DNA of 64,000 bases from Synechococcaceae cyanobacterium (GTDB lineage: Bacteria; Cyanobacteriota; Cyanobacteriia; PCC-6307; Cyanobiaceae), in NCBI GenBank assembly GCA_947378425.1, contig CANCJV010000016.1:1-64000 (forward strand). Direction: 5' to 3'. Under the pieces are notes generated by a model. The model did no database searches, was not told the origin of the DNA, and saw nothing but the letters and a program-made list of their open reading frames with translations. Position 1 is the stretch's first letter. Each line of letters opens with the position of its first letter. Below are positions 28,582 to 37,719 of this stretch, in pieces. The position numbers and the translations under genes are program-made.

Positions 28582-30876
28582 GTGGAAGCCGGCCGTGAGG
28601 GCCAGGCTTTCACCTATGCCAACCCCGACGCTCTCCCCGTCGGCGTGGGTGATCTGGTGCAGGTGCCGCTCCAGGGACGGCGCCACGCCGGGCTGGTGCT
28701 CGCTTGCCACGATGCCCTCCCCGCTGGGTTGGAAGGCAAGCACATGCGGGCGGTGCAGTCCATCCTGCAGAGCGCAGCGGTGGATGGCCACTGGCAATCC
28801 ATCGTGCAGGCGGTGGCCGCGGCCTGCCACACCAGCAATTTCCGCACCCTCAAAAGTGCCCTGCCCACCGGTTGGTTGGGCCAGCGACCCCGGGGTCCCG
28901 GCGGCCGGCTGCTCTGCCAGATCCAGCGAATCGAGCCCGAGACGTCAGAGCCTGATCCTCCGCCGCCGCCCGAGTTGCCGACGGAGCTGAGTTCGCGCCA
29001 GCGCGCCCTGCTGCAGCATCTTGAGGCCCATGGCGGGCGGCGCCTGCTGCGGGACCTGCTGGGCGTCGATGGCTTCGGCCGCGGCCTGATCACGGGCCTG
29101 GAAGGGAAGGGGCTGCTGCGGCGAGCGATGATTCGAGGCCTTGCCGCCACCCGCAGCGGGGCCCAGGCTCCATTCGCCGCGGCAGCGCCACGGACGGGGC
29201 TGGAGCAGCCCATGGCCCTCGAGTCGCCCCAGGCTGCCAATGCCGCCCAGGCCGCGGCTGTCGAGGCGATCGACACAGCCGCTGCCGGCACCACCCTGCT
29301 GCTGTGGGGAGTGACCGGTGCGGGCAAGACGGAGGTCTACCTGCAGGCGGCGGCCCGGCAATTGCGGCAGGGGCGCAGCGTGTTGCTGCTGGCACCGGAA
29401 ATCGGCCTGATTCCCCAGCTGCTGGATCGCTGCCGGGCCCGACTCGGCCCCGGAGTGCTGGAGTATCACAGCGGCATGGGCGACGCGGAGCGGGTGGCGG
29501 TCTGGCGCCGCTGCCTGGACGCGGCAGCGGCGGCCGAACCGGTCGTGGCGATCGGCACCCGCTCGGCCATTTTCCTGCCCCTGGCCTCGCTGGGCCTGAT
29601 CGTGCTCGACGAGGAACACGACAGTTCCTACAAGCAGGAAAGCCCGATGCCCTGCTACCACGCCCGGGACGTGGCCCAACTCAGGGCCAGCCTGGGCGGT
29701 GCCCGCCTGCTGCTGGGCAGTGCCACCCCCTCGCTGGAAACCTGGAAGCGTGCCCGTTTGCCCCTGGGCGAAGGTGGAATTCGCCTGCTGCGACTGCCGG
29801 AGCGCATCGGCCAGCGGCCCCTGCCGCCCGTGCGCCTGGTGGACATGCGCCTGGAGCTCGCTGAAGGCCATCGGCGCCTGATCAGTCGGCCATTGATGGC
29901 CCGGCTGGAGCAGCTTCAGGCCAAGGGCGAACAGGCGGTGGTGCTGGTGCCGCGGCGGGGCTATCGCTCCTTCCTCAGTTGCCGCAGTTGCGGGGAGGCG
30001 GTGCAGTGCCCCCACTGCGACGTGACCCTCACCGTGCATCGCAGCAGCCGGGGCGGCAGCTCCAGCGAATGGCTGCGCTGCCACTGGTGCGATCACCGTC
30101 AGGAGATCGGCGAGCGCTGCGGCAAGTGCGGCTCCACCGCCTTCAAACCCTTCGGGGCCGGCACCCAGCGGGTGATGGAGCAGCTGGCGCTGGAACTGGA
30201 GGGCCTGAGGCTGCTGCGCTTCGACCAGGACACTACCCGCGGTCGCGATGGTCACCGCCGTCTGCTGGATCGCTTCGCCGCTGGCGAGGCCGATGTGCTG
30301 GTCGGCACCCAGATGCTGGCCAAGGGCATGGATCTGCCGCGGGTGACCCTGGCGGCCGTGCTGGCCGCGGACGGCCTGCTGCACCGCCCGGACCTGCGCT
30401 CCTCGGAGCACTGCCTGCAGCTGTTGCTGCAGCTGGCAGGACGGGCGGGCCGGGGTGAACTGCCGGGGGAAGTGCTGGTGCAGACCTATAGCCCCGAGCA
30501 TCCGGTGATCCGCCATCTGGTCGATGGCCGCTATGAGCGCTTCCTTGAGGAGGAGCTGCAGCTGCGGCGTCAGGCCGGCCTGGTGCCGTTCAGCCGGGCC
30601 TGCCTGCTGCGGCTGGCGGGTCCCTCGGCCAGCGCCACCGCCACGGCGGCCACCAGCCTGGTGGAACAGGTGCGCGCTCAGGTCGAGAGCCAGGGCTGGA
30701 TCGTGATCGGCCCGGCCCCAGCCCCTGTGGCCCGGGTGGCCGGACGCAGCCGCTGGCAGGTGTTGCTGCACGGACCGGAGGACGCAGCGATCCCCCTGCC
30801 GCCGGAAGCGGAGCTGCGGCGAATCCTGCCCCAGAGCGTCTCGCTGGCGATCGATCCCGATCCGCTGCAGCTCTGA
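28582..30876 (+). CDS. priA: Primosomal protein N' (replication restart helicase PriA)
   Basis: PriA restarts stalled forks by binding D-loops and loading the replicative helicase. The protein has at least 764 residues. Walker A GVTGAGKTEVY is near residue 245, the DEEHD Walker B near residue 345, then the zinc-binding Cys array (CRSCGEAVQCPHC; CHWCDHRQ; CGKCGS) at about 470-520, and helicase motifs including GTQMLAKGMD. The family N-terminus WLDIWVEAG starts about four codons before GTG 28582, yet no ATG, GTG or TTG lies between that codon and the in-frame TAG at 28495. The true start may therefore be non-canonical or GTG 28582. Confidence 0.93.
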   Translation: MEAGREGQAFTYANPDALPVGVGDLVQVPLQGRRHAGLVLACHDALPAGLEGKHMRAVQSILQSAAVDGHWQSIVQAVAAACHTSNFRTLKSALPTGWLGQRPRGPGGRLLCQIQRIEPETSEPDPPPPPELPTELSSRQRALLQHLEAHGGRRLLRDLLGVDGFGRGLITGLEGKGLLRRAMIRGLAATRSGAQAPFAAAAPRTGLEQPMALESPQAANAAQAAAVEAIDTAAAGTTLLLWGVTGAGKTEVYLQAAARQLRQGRSVLLLAPEIGLIPQLLDRCRARLGPGVLEYHSGMGDAERVAVWRRCLDAAAAAEPVVAIGTRSAIFLPLASLGLIVLDEEHDSSYKQESPMPCYHARDVAQLRASLGGARLLLGSATPSLETWKRARLPLGEGGIRLLRLPERIGQRPLPPVRLVDMRLELAEGHRRLISRPLMARLEQLQAKGEQAVVLVPRRGYRSFLSCRSCGEAVQCPHCDVTLTVHRSSRGGSSSEWLRCHWCDHRQEIGERCGKCGSTAFKPFGAGTQRVMEQLALELEGLRLLRFDQDTTRGRDGHRRLLDRFAAGEADVLVGTQMLAKGMDLPRVTLAAVLAADGLLHRPDLRSSEHCLQLLLQLAGRAGRGELPGEVLVQTYSPEHPVIRHLVDGRYERFLEEELQLRRQAGLVPFSRACLLRLAGPSASATATAATSLVEQVRAQVESQGWIVIGPAPAPVARVAGRSRWQVLLHGPEDAAIPLPPEAELRRILPQSVSLAIDPDPLQL

Positions 30877-30888
30877 AACCAGCGGGCC

Positions 30889-32043
30889 TCAGGCCGGCAG
30901 CTCCGGCAGGCCGAAGCCGAGGCTCAGCCGAATCCGCTGCAACAGTGACACCAGCACCAGGCCGGCGGCGATGGCGCAGGAGCCCAGGCCGAGGCGACTC
31001 CAGCGCCAGCAGCGCAACTCCAGGTGATTGAGCTGGCCGCTCTGCAGCGGCCAGCTCACCTGGGCTCCTCCCCCCCGTTGCCCCGCCCGGGAGCGCACGG
31101 GCAGGGGTTCCGCTGCCAGCACCGCCGCCGCGGAGACCGGCACCAGCCGCAGGCTGAGATCCACACCCCCCAGGGAAGGCAACGACGTGAGATCCACCAT
31201 CAGAGAGACGTTCTGGCGAACCCCCACCAACCAGTTGCTCTCCCGCCACTCCAGATCGGCCGCCGGCAGGCTCACCCCCGCCAGTTCGGCGGCGGCATCG
31301 AGGCTGCGCTGCAGGGCCGCGAGGGCCTGCTCGGCCGGCAGGACCTTCGTGGAGAGAAGCTGCACCTCCCCCTGCCGCTGGCTTTGGAAAGGAGCCGGAC
31401 CGGCCCTGAGCGCCTCGGCGAAACGTCGCTGCCAGGGCGTCAGCTGGCCGGAGTCGCTGCGCAGACGATGGCTCAGTTGCAGACGACCCGGGCCCTCGAA
31501 GCGCAGCTCACTGCTTACCTCCATGCAGCCCCCCAGCAACGGCAGCAGCAACAGCAACGACAACAAGACGACCACCAGAGCGGCAAAACCCACCGGAGCC
31601 GGGGTCGGCCCCACAGGCGGTGGTGGCTCCGGCGGCGGCCGCTGACGGCGGCGGTTGGCGAGCCCAGCGAGGCCGCCGCCATTGCCCTCGAGCAGCGCTC
31701 CCTGCTGAGTCAGATCGGGCAGGGTCAGGGACCAGTTGCGCGGACGCTGCAGAGCCGGGGCCTCCAGCACCGTCAGCAGATCGCGAGCCTGGGCGCGCAG
31801 GGTGGCGTCGACGCAGGCCTGGAGGCTGCGGCAGCAGTCGGCGGCCCGCTGGCTCTCGCCCTGACCCATCAAGGCTGTGACCATCAGCAGGCGTAGGCCC
31901 GCTCCGACCGCTGTCGCCGGTCCATGGGTGGATGCCAGCGGCTCCAGCAGGCGCAGACTCAGGCCATAATCACCGCGCTCGATCGCCTGGCGCGCCGAGG
32001 TGAGCGCCAGGCTGATCGCCGGATCCAGCGCCCGCTCAGCCAT
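30889..32043 (-). CDS. DUF3153 domain protein with N-terminal helical extension
   Basis: In this 384-residue protein residues 1-95 are helical and repeat-like (ALTSARQAIERGDYGLSLRL, resembling a TPR-type fold). A Pro-rich linker (about 135-150) follows, then a hydrophobic helix ending LLLLLPLLGGC at residue 173, then the DUF3153 domain, and a C-terminal membrane helix at about 350-372. The LGGC is like a lipobox, but it is internal. DUF3153 is a cyanobacterial family of unknown function usually found as a lipoprotein. It follows argB by 21 bases on the same strand. Confidence 0.8.
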   Translation of the reverse strand: MAERALDPAISLALTSARQAIERGDYGLSLRLLEPLASTHGPATAVGAGLRLLMVTALMGQGESQRAADCCRSLQACVDATLRAQARDLLTVLEAPALQRPRNWSLTLPDLTQQGALLEGNGGGLAGLANRRRQRPPPEPPPPVGPTPAPVGFAALVVVLLSLLLLLPLLGGCMEVSSELRFEGPGRLQLSHRLRSDSGQLTPWQRRFAEALRAGPAPFQSQRQGEVQLLSTKVLPAEQALAALQRSLDAAAELAGVSLPAADLEWRESNWLVGVRQNVSLMVDLTSLPSLGGVDLSLRLVPVSAAAVLAAEPLPVRSRAGQRGGGAQVSWPLQSGQLNHLELRCWRWSRLGLGSCAIAAGLVLVSLLQRIRLSLGFGLPELPA

Positions 32044-32064
32044 CGCCGGACCGCCGAGCTGCCA

Positions 32065-32967
32065 TCAGCCGTCGAGCTGGGCCCGGCTGCCCACCACCAT
32101 CGTGCCGATGCCGGCCTTGGTGAAGACCTCAAGCAGCAGGGCGTGGGGAATGCGGCCATCGACGATGTGGGCGGCGGCGACGCCCTGGGCCAGGGCCCTG
32201 ATGCAGCATTCGGTCTTGGGAATCATGCCGCCATTGACGATGCCGGACTGGATCAGATCCCGCGCCTCGGCCAGGGTGAGCTGGCCCAACAGCGAGTCGG
32301 GATCCTCGCGATCGCGCAGGATGCCGCAGGTGTCGGTGAGCAGAATCAGCTTCTCGGCCTCCAGGGCCGCGGCCAGTTCACCGGCCACCGTGTCGGCGTT
32401 GATGTTGTGGGTCCTGCCGTGGAGATCCGGAGCCACGCTGGAAATCACGGGGATGTAGCCGCCATCCAGCAGCGGCTTGATCACCGCGCAGTTCACCATC
32501 GCCACATCCCCGACCAGCCCCAGGCTGCCATCGCCGTGGGTACGGGCCTGCAGCAGGCTGCCGTCGCTGCCGCAGAGCCCGACCGCTCGGCCACCGACCT
32601 GATTGAGGCCATTGACGATCTGCTTGTTGACCTTGCCGACCAACACCATTTCGACCACTTCCATCGTGGCCTCATCAGTGATGCGCAGGCCATCGCGAAA
32701 GCGGGCTTCGATGCCGACACGGGAGAGCCAATGATTGATCTCGGGTCCACCCCCATGGACCACCACCGGCTGCACCCCGACGCAGGCCAGCAGGGCCAGA
32801 TCGCGGAAGACCGCATCGCGCAGGTCCTCACGCACCATGGCCGCTCCGCCGTACTTGACGACGATCGTGCGGCCGCTGAAGCGCTGAATGTAAGGAAGGG
32901 CCTCACTGAGGACGGAGACCCGCAGGCTGTCCTCGGGACTGACGTAGGGATCGGAACGCAAGGTCAT
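32065..32967 (-). CDS. argB: Acetylglutamate kinase
   Basis: ArgB (300 aa) phosphorylates N-acetylglutamate, the committed step of arginine synthesis, and in cyanobacteria is activated by the PII protein (GlnB). Family features are VVKYGGAAM (glycine-rich N-terminus), [22 protein letters not shown] and [13 protein letters not shown]. Full length; ATG 32967 overlaps the DUF2854 stop as ATGA, so translation is coupled. The order DUF2854-argB-DUF3153 on one strand suggests an operon. Confidence 0.97.
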   Translation of the reverse strand: MTLRSDPYVSPEDSLRVSVLSEALPYIQRFSGRTIVVKYGGAAMVREDLRDAVFRDLALLACVGVQPVVVHGGGPEINHWLSRVGIEARFRDGLRITDEATMEVVEMVLVGKVNKQIVNGLNQVGGRAVGLCGSDGSLLQARTHGDGSLGLVGDVAMVNCAVIKPLLDGGYIPVISSVAPDLHGRTHNINADTVAGELAAALEAEKLILLTDTCGILRDREDPDSLLGQLTLAEARDLIQSGIVNGGMIPKTECCIRALAQGVAAAHIVDGRIPHALLLEVFTKAGIGTMVVGSRAQLDG

Positions 32968-33521
32968 TCAGCGGTGGGGGGGATGGCTTCCGTGACCAGG
33001 TCGAGGCTGAACGTTCCGGCCGAGCGTTGAACCAGTTCGGCCTTCAGGCCAGGTCCGAAGAACCGTCCAAGCCGATCCTGCCGTTCCTGCCAGCGTGAAA
33101 ACGGCACAGCGCCGCAGGCAAAGGCCAGACGCAGGCCATAGGAGCCGTCACGATCCAGTTCCTCAACCGACTCCAGCTGGGGTGGTTCGTCCTCATCCCA
33201 GAGCTTGAGGGCCTCCAGGGACGATTCCAGGTGCGCCTTCTGGCCGTAGCGCCAGCGGGTCACGTCGGCCAGCAGCTTGCGCAGGGGCTCGTTTTCGGGC
33301 AACTCCCGCAGCCTGCGGCAGGCCTGGGGTGGGCTGATCCTGGCCGCAGGGGGGAGCTCGGAGGACTTCAGCGCCAGGCCTCCCAGCAGGATCGGAATCC
33401 CGTAGAAGATGGTGGGCAGGCTGAGATTGGCGTTGTCGCCGAGATAGGCGATCGAGCCGATCACCGTGAGCACGGCTCCGGCCACTGTGACGAGACTGCC
33501 GGGGGAAAACAGGGCTTGCAT
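32964..33521 (-). CDS. DUF2854 family membrane protein
   Basis: The 185-residue protein has two N-terminal hydrophobic segments (about 8-28 and 37-52: [32 protein letters not shown]) and a soluble acidic C-terminal domain. It matches DUF2854, found in cyanobacteria and chloroplasts, with no defined function. I chose ATG 33521 (MQALFSPG), giving a short N-terminus before the first helix. Coupled to argB by ATGA overlap. Confidence 0.85.
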   Translation of the reverse strand: MQALFSPGSLVTVAGAVLTVIGSIAYLGDNANLSLPTIFYGIPILLGGLALKSSELPPAARISPPQACRRLRELPENEPLRKLLADVTRWRYGQKAHLESSLEALKLWDEDEPPQLESVEELDRDGSYGLRLAFACGAVPFSRWQERQDRLGRFFGPGLKAELVQRSAGTFSLDLVTEAIPPTAE

Positions 33522-34205
33522 TGCCCCATCTTCCAGCAACAGGGGACCGGCAGGGGCAACGACTGGGCCGATTCCAGCGCTGCCGCCAACCACCAGCAGG
33601 CCTGTGGCCGTTTTCAGCCCCCTTCAGACTCCCCCCTTTGCGGCTGGGCCCCAGACACGGCCTTTGCCCAGCCATCCCTGGAGCAAGCCAAGTGACGTCA
33701 GGCCTGGCCTCGTAGCAGTCGCTGACTGTGGTCTGACCAAGGCCGTGGGCCGGCGGCGGCTGGGCCCTGCCATCGACACGGTGCCGACGAAGCTTTGACC
33801 CGGTTCCCGACTCGCACCTGGCCAACCAGGGTGGTGGCAGGCCAACCGGGGCCATCAGCATGGCCGGTACCGAGAGGCGTGGATGCACTGTCGGTGCCAT
33901 AGCCCATACCCGCGCGGTGGCGGCTGCATCGGCCGAGTTCCCTGGCTGCTGTGTGGCTACCCATGGCTGCGGGCAGGGACAGCAACGCTCAGCAGGCCTG
34001 CGGCGGCTTTTGCCTCAACAGTCAGCGTTTTCGGCGGCGTCAGCGTCCAGACTGGCCAGCAGATCCTGAGACCGCTTCCCAGTCGCGAGCTTCCTACCTG
34101 GAGCTCCCGAACTGGGGCTCCTGCCCAATCCAGGCGTATGAGCCTCTTTGTCGCGCGCCCGATCTCCTCACCTTCACTTCCGCTGCGCCGTTGCGCCCCA
34201 TCACG
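33522..34205. other. Gene-free region
   Basis: This 684-base stretch contains only frames without recognisable domains on either strand. Promoters for the divergent neighbours should be here; none can be placed. Confidence 0.45.
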
Positions 34206-34442
34206 ATGCGTTCCGAGCCATCCCAGGAGTTCTCCGATCCAGGAGTTCCGATCAACCCAGACGGCACGGCGGCAGAACCCGACATCGCCGCCCTGATCGA
34301 GCAACTGCGCCAGGACCGCCTCTGGCTCCTTCGCCAGATCGACAGTGGCCAGTGGGCCCAATGGCGTCTGGATCTGGCGGCCCTGGAGCGGGAGCTGGGC
34401 CAGCTCCTGGAGCAGGCCAGCGAGCGACTGATCGGTAGCTGA
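34206..34442 (+). CDS. Small hypothetical protein
   Basis: The product has 78 residues, MRSEPSQEFSD...SERLIGS, with an amphipathic C-terminal half (LIEQLRQDRLWLLRQID; LAALERELGQLLEQA) that may form a coiled coil. I do not recognise the family. It converges on ssb with 16 bases between the stops. ATG 34206 is clear; an earlier in-frame start at 33951 is unlikely. Confidence 0.6.
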   Translation: MRSEPSQEFSDPGVPINPDGTAAEPDIAALIEQLRQDRLWLLRQIDSGQWAQWRLDLAALERELGQLLEQASERLIGS

Positions 34443-34458
34443 GCCGATCAGCCGCGAT

Positions 34459-35016
34459 TCAGAACGGGATGTCGTCGTCGTCGGCGAACTCATCGGGGGG
34501 CACCAACGGCGCCGTGTTCCAGACGGCTGGAGCCTGGGCCGGTGCGCCAGCGGCAGCGCCAGGAGCGGGAGCCGGACGTCGTTGGGGGCTGGCGGGCGCT
34601 GGGCGGCCGACCGGATGCGGCGCTGCAGCCGCCTGGGGGCTCGCTTCGGCCATCGCCACAGCAGGGACGCCGGCAAACGGCCCCGGAGTTGCTGCGGTGG
34701 ACTGGGACTCCGATGGCGACAGGGGGTGGAGACGCGCCAGGGTGAGCTCAGCCCGCTTTTCTTTGACGCCGTCCTGGCGGGTGACGGTGTTCATGCGCAT
34801 CCGTCCCTCCAGCACCAGGCGCTGGCCCACCCGCACCCGGTTCTGCAGATCCTGGGCCAGATTGCCCCAGCCCACCACCTTCAGCTGTCCCGGCGGATCA
34901 TCGGGCCGCAAGCCATCCAGGCGCACGGTCATCTCCGCAACCGGTGTCTGGTTGTCCTGGGTGTAGCGAACCTGCGGCGCCTCCAGCACCTCAACTTCAA
35001 GCAGACAGTGATTCAA
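34459..35016 (-). CDS. ssb: Single-stranded DNA-binding protein
   Basis: The 185-residue SSB binds ssDNA during replication and repair. Residues 1-105 form the OB fold (NHCLLEVEVLEAPQVRYTQDNQTP, DDPPGQLKVVGWGNLAQ). A Pro/Ala-rich linker (about 110-170) leads to the acidic tip DDDDIPF, which recruits partner proteins. I chose TTG 35016 because the conserved N-terminus begins NHCLLEV right after it; upstream residues do not match and would overlap cobK. Divergent from cobK with 32 bases between starts. Confidence 0.9.
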   Translation of the reverse strand: MNHCLLEVEVLEAPQVRYTQDNQTPVAEMTVRLDGLRPDDPPGQLKVVGWGNLAQDLQNRVRVGQRLVLEGRMRMNTVTRQDGVKEKRAELTLARLHPLSPSESQSTAATPGPFAGVPAVAMAEASPQAAAAPHPVGRPAPASPQRRPAPAPGAAAGAPAQAPAVWNTAPLVPPDEFADDDDIPF

Positions 35017-35048
35017 GCCCCAACCCGCCGACGGCAGCACCCATCCTG

Positions 35049-35915
35049 ATGCACGCGCTCTCGTTTCACCAGAGCGCTGGCCCGGCCCGACCACAGGCAC
35101 CCCGGCTGTGGCTGATCGCTGGGACCGGCGAGGGTCCCCAACTGGCGGCGGCCCTGCTGAAGGCGGGTTGGCAGGTGCGTGTGAGCGTGGTCAGCCGGGC
35201 TGCCGCCCGGGCCTATGGGCCCCAGCCCGGCCTGCAGCTGATGGTGGGAGCGATCGGTTCCGGCAACGCCGAGGCCACGCCCCTGGCCGGCGTCAGGCAG
35301 GAGCTGGCGGGGGCCAGGGCCAGTGGCCAACCGTTCCACTGGGTCATCGATGCCAGCCATCCCTTCGCCAGCCGGATCACGGCGGCCCTGGTGCAGGGCT
35401 GTGGCGAGGCCCGGGTGCCGCTGTTGCGGCTCCAGCGTCCCGAACTCCCCGGTGGCACCGGGGAGTTCCTGGCGGATCTGGCCGATCTCGGCGGCCGGGC
35501 GCGCAGCGGTGAGCGCTGGTTGCTGGCGATCGGGGCCCGGCGCCTGGCGGAGGCCGTGGGCCAGACGCCAGGGGCTGTGCACCATGCCCGGATCCTGCCC
35601 CGCCCCCAGGCCTTGCAACAGGCCATGGCGGCGGGGCTGCCGGCTGCACGGGTGGCCTGCCTGCAGCCGCTGCCCAGCGGAGCGCAGCGGGCGACGGTGG
35701 AACAGGCACTCTGCCGGCGCTGGGGGATCGAAACGGTGCTCTGCCGCCGTTCCGGCGGCCCCGGGGAGGCGCACTGGCGCGCGATCTGCGGGGTGCTGGG
35801 CTTGCGCCTGCTGCTCCTGGAGCGGCCCGGGGAACCTGAAGCGTTGCTGACTCTGCCGCTGCAGCGCCTGCTGGAGCGGGTGGGAGTGGCGACGCAGGCA
35901 GATGGGGAACCCTGA
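35049..35915 (+). CDS. cobK: Precorrin-6A reductase / cobalt-precorrin-6A reductase
   Basis: The 288-residue product begins with LWLIAGTGEGPQLAAALL, the NADPH-binding start typical of CobK/CbiJ, and has DASHPFASRITAAL and LPSGAQRATVEQAL later. It reduces precorrin-6A in corrin ring (vitamin B12) synthesis. Start ATG 35049. cobO for the adenosyl step is elsewhere in the window (57787-58500). Confidence 0.92.
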   Translation: MHALSFHQSAGPARPQAPRLWLIAGTGEGPQLAAALLKAGWQVRVSVVSRAAARAYGPQPGLQLMVGAIGSGNAEATPLAGVRQELAGARASGQPFHWVIDASHPFASRITAALVQGCGEARVPLLRLQRPELPGGTGEFLADLADLGGRARSGERWLLAIGARRLAEAVGQTPGAVHHARILPRPQALQQAMAAGLPAARVACLQPLPSGAQRATVEQALCRRWGIETVLCRRSGGPGEAHWRAICGVLGLRLLLLERPGEPEALLTLPLQRLLERVGVATQADGEP

Positions 35916-36182
35916 AGGGTCAGCAGCCTCAGGAGCTTCAGGAGCCGGCTGAACAACCGCTCAAGAGAGCTGTCTCGCCTTGTTGCCACTGACCAGGAAG
36001 GCCGTGAATCCTGGATTGCCAGGTTCGCCCCAGCCGCAGTTCGGGCGGGCCTCGCCTCCGTTCCAACCCTGACATCCAGGCTGGTCCGGGGCCGCGCCAC
36101 TCGGCACTGGAGGCGCCAAGAGCATGGGGGGCAGATTGGCGGGACCTCGCTATCAGAAGGATCCCCTGCCAGCCCTTCCGCT

Positions 36183-36572
36183 ATGGCCCTGCCGGATGAG
36201 CCGACCTGCCGCCTCAGCCTGGTGCTGACCAGCGAGGGCACTGCCGAGCGGGCCGAGGCCCTGGCCCGGGAGCTGGTGCAGCGGCGCCTGGTGGCCTGTG
36301 CCAGCCTCTGGCCGGTTCGCTCCCACTACCTCTGGCAGGGAAAGCTGGAGAGCAGCGATGAAGTGAAACTGCTGCTCAAGACCAGCCCCGAGCAGCTGGC
36401 CGAGCTGCGAGGGGTCCTGATGGAGCTCCACAGCTACGAAACGCCGGAATGGATCAGCTGGGAGGCAGGCAGTCGCGGCGGCTACGGCCAGTGGTTGAGC
36501 GAGCAGCTCAGCCCAGGTGACGGGCCACCAGCTCCGCCAGGGAGCCTTGGGGACGGGGCCCCAGCTGGGTGA
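36183..36572 (+). CDS. cutA: Divalent cation tolerance protein CutA
   Basis: The 129-residue protein matches CutA1: LVLTSEGTAERAEALARELVQRRLVACASL, GKLESSDEVKLLLKT and ELHSYETPEWISWE (family HPYETPE). CutA1 is a stable trimer linked to copper/divalent cation tolerance and, in other organisms, to unrelated scaffolding roles. Its 3' end overlaps the adenosine kinase gene on the opposite strand by 65 bases, giving a C-terminal tail rich in Gly and Pro (GDGPPAPPGSLGDGAPAG). Confidence 0.9.
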   Translation: MALPDEPTCRLSLVLTSEGTAERAEALARELVQRRLVACASLWPVRSHYLWQGKLESSDEVKLLLKTSPEQLAELRGVLMELHSYETPEWISWEAGSRGGYGQWLSEQLSPGDGPPAPPGSLGDGAPAG

Positions 36573-37515
36573 CCACCTGGCCGGCACAGAGGGAACCGAG
36601 CTGGCCGCAGCGCTCGAGGCTCTCGCCGCGGGTGTAACCGAACAGGAAGCCGGCGGCATAGAGATCGCCGGCACCGGTGGTGTCCACCAGCTCACCCAGG
36701 TGGACGGGCGGCACCACAATCGTTTGGTCGCCGCTGAGCACCAGCGAACCCTGCTCGCTGCGGGTCAGGGCCGCCACCTTGCAGCGCCCACGCACCAGGT
36801 CGGCGGCCTCCTCAAAGCTGGCGGCCTTGTAGAGGGAGGTGATCTCCATCTCGTTGGCAAACAGCACATCGACATGACCATCGACCAGCTCCTGAAAGCT
36901 CTGGCGATGGCGATCGACACAGAAGGCATCGGAAAGCGACAGGGCCACCTGGCCGCCGCTGGCGCGGGCCGCCTCCGCGGCGGCGATGAAGGCCCGCTTG
37001 GCTTCGTCGCTGTCCCAGAGATAGCCCTCGAGGTAAAGCACCTGGGCCTGGCGCACCATCTCGAGATCGAGATCGGCCGGATCCAGGCCCACCGAGGCGC
37101 CGAGATAGGTGCACATCGTGCGCTGGGCATCCGCGGTCACCAGAATCAGGCAACGGGCCGTGGAGGCGCCGCTGCTGGCCGGGGGCGTCTCGAAGCGGGC
37201 TCCCACCGAGCGGATGTCGTGGCTGAAAATCGCCCCCAGCTGGTCATCTCTGACCCTGCCGATGAACCCGGCCCTGCCCCCCAGCTGGGCGATGCCGGCG
37301 AGGGTGTTGGCCGCCGAGCCGCCTGAGGTTTCCAGGCCAGGGCCAACGCTGGCGTAGAGCCGCTCGGCTTGCTGTTCATCGACCAGGGCCATGGTGCCCT
37401 TGGTGAGGCCATGGGCTTCGAGGAAGGTCTCATCGGCCTGGACCAGCACATCGACGATGGCGTTGCCGATGCCGACGACATCAAGGATCTTGGCTGCGAA
37501 CTCCGTGCTGGTCAT
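36508..37515 (-). CDS. PfkB family adenosine/sugar kinase (adenosine kinase-like)
   Basis: The kinase has 335 residues. The PfkB signatures are GGSAANTLAGIAQLGG near residue 60 and DTTGAGDLYAAGFLFG near residue 285, with catalytic Asp in GAGD. The N-terminal VGIGNAIVDVLVQ and ETSGGSAAN resemble bacterial adenosine kinase, which phosphorylates adenosine to AMP in purine salvage, but a ribo- or other sugar cannot be excluded. ATG 37515 is chosen over ATG 37533 (six codons more). Same strand as purA, 204 bases downstream. Confidence 0.87.
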   Translation of the reverse strand: MTSTEFAAKILDVVGIGNAIVDVLVQADETFLEAHGLTKGTMALVDEQQAERLYASVGPGLETSGGSAANTLAGIAQLGGRAGFIGRVRDDQLGAIFSHDIRSVGARFETPPASSGASTARCLILVTADAQRTMCTYLGASVGLDPADLDLEMVRQAQVLYLEGYLWDSDEAKRAFIAAAEAARASGGQVALSLSDAFCVDRHRQSFQELVDGHVDVLFANEMEITSLYKAASFEEAADLVRGRCKVAALTRSEQGSLVLSGDQTIVVPPVHLGELVDTTGAGDLYAAGFLFGYTRGESLERCGQLGSLCAGQVVTQLGPRPQGSLAELVARHLG

Positions 37516-37719
37516 CGGGGAAGGGGCGCTCAAGGGGAGAGGGAGACAGGCTGCGGCGGCTGGCGATCAGCAGCCGTAGGGAGCAGGGACGATCGCAAGC
37601 AGGCAGCGGGGGGGAAGCCTCAGGCGCGTTGGTTAAGTCCTTGGTCGATCCCTGGGACCGATCGCTGGGCGGCAGCGAAGCGGGGACCACTGGGCATTAG
37701 CACCAGCGGCCGGAGCTGC

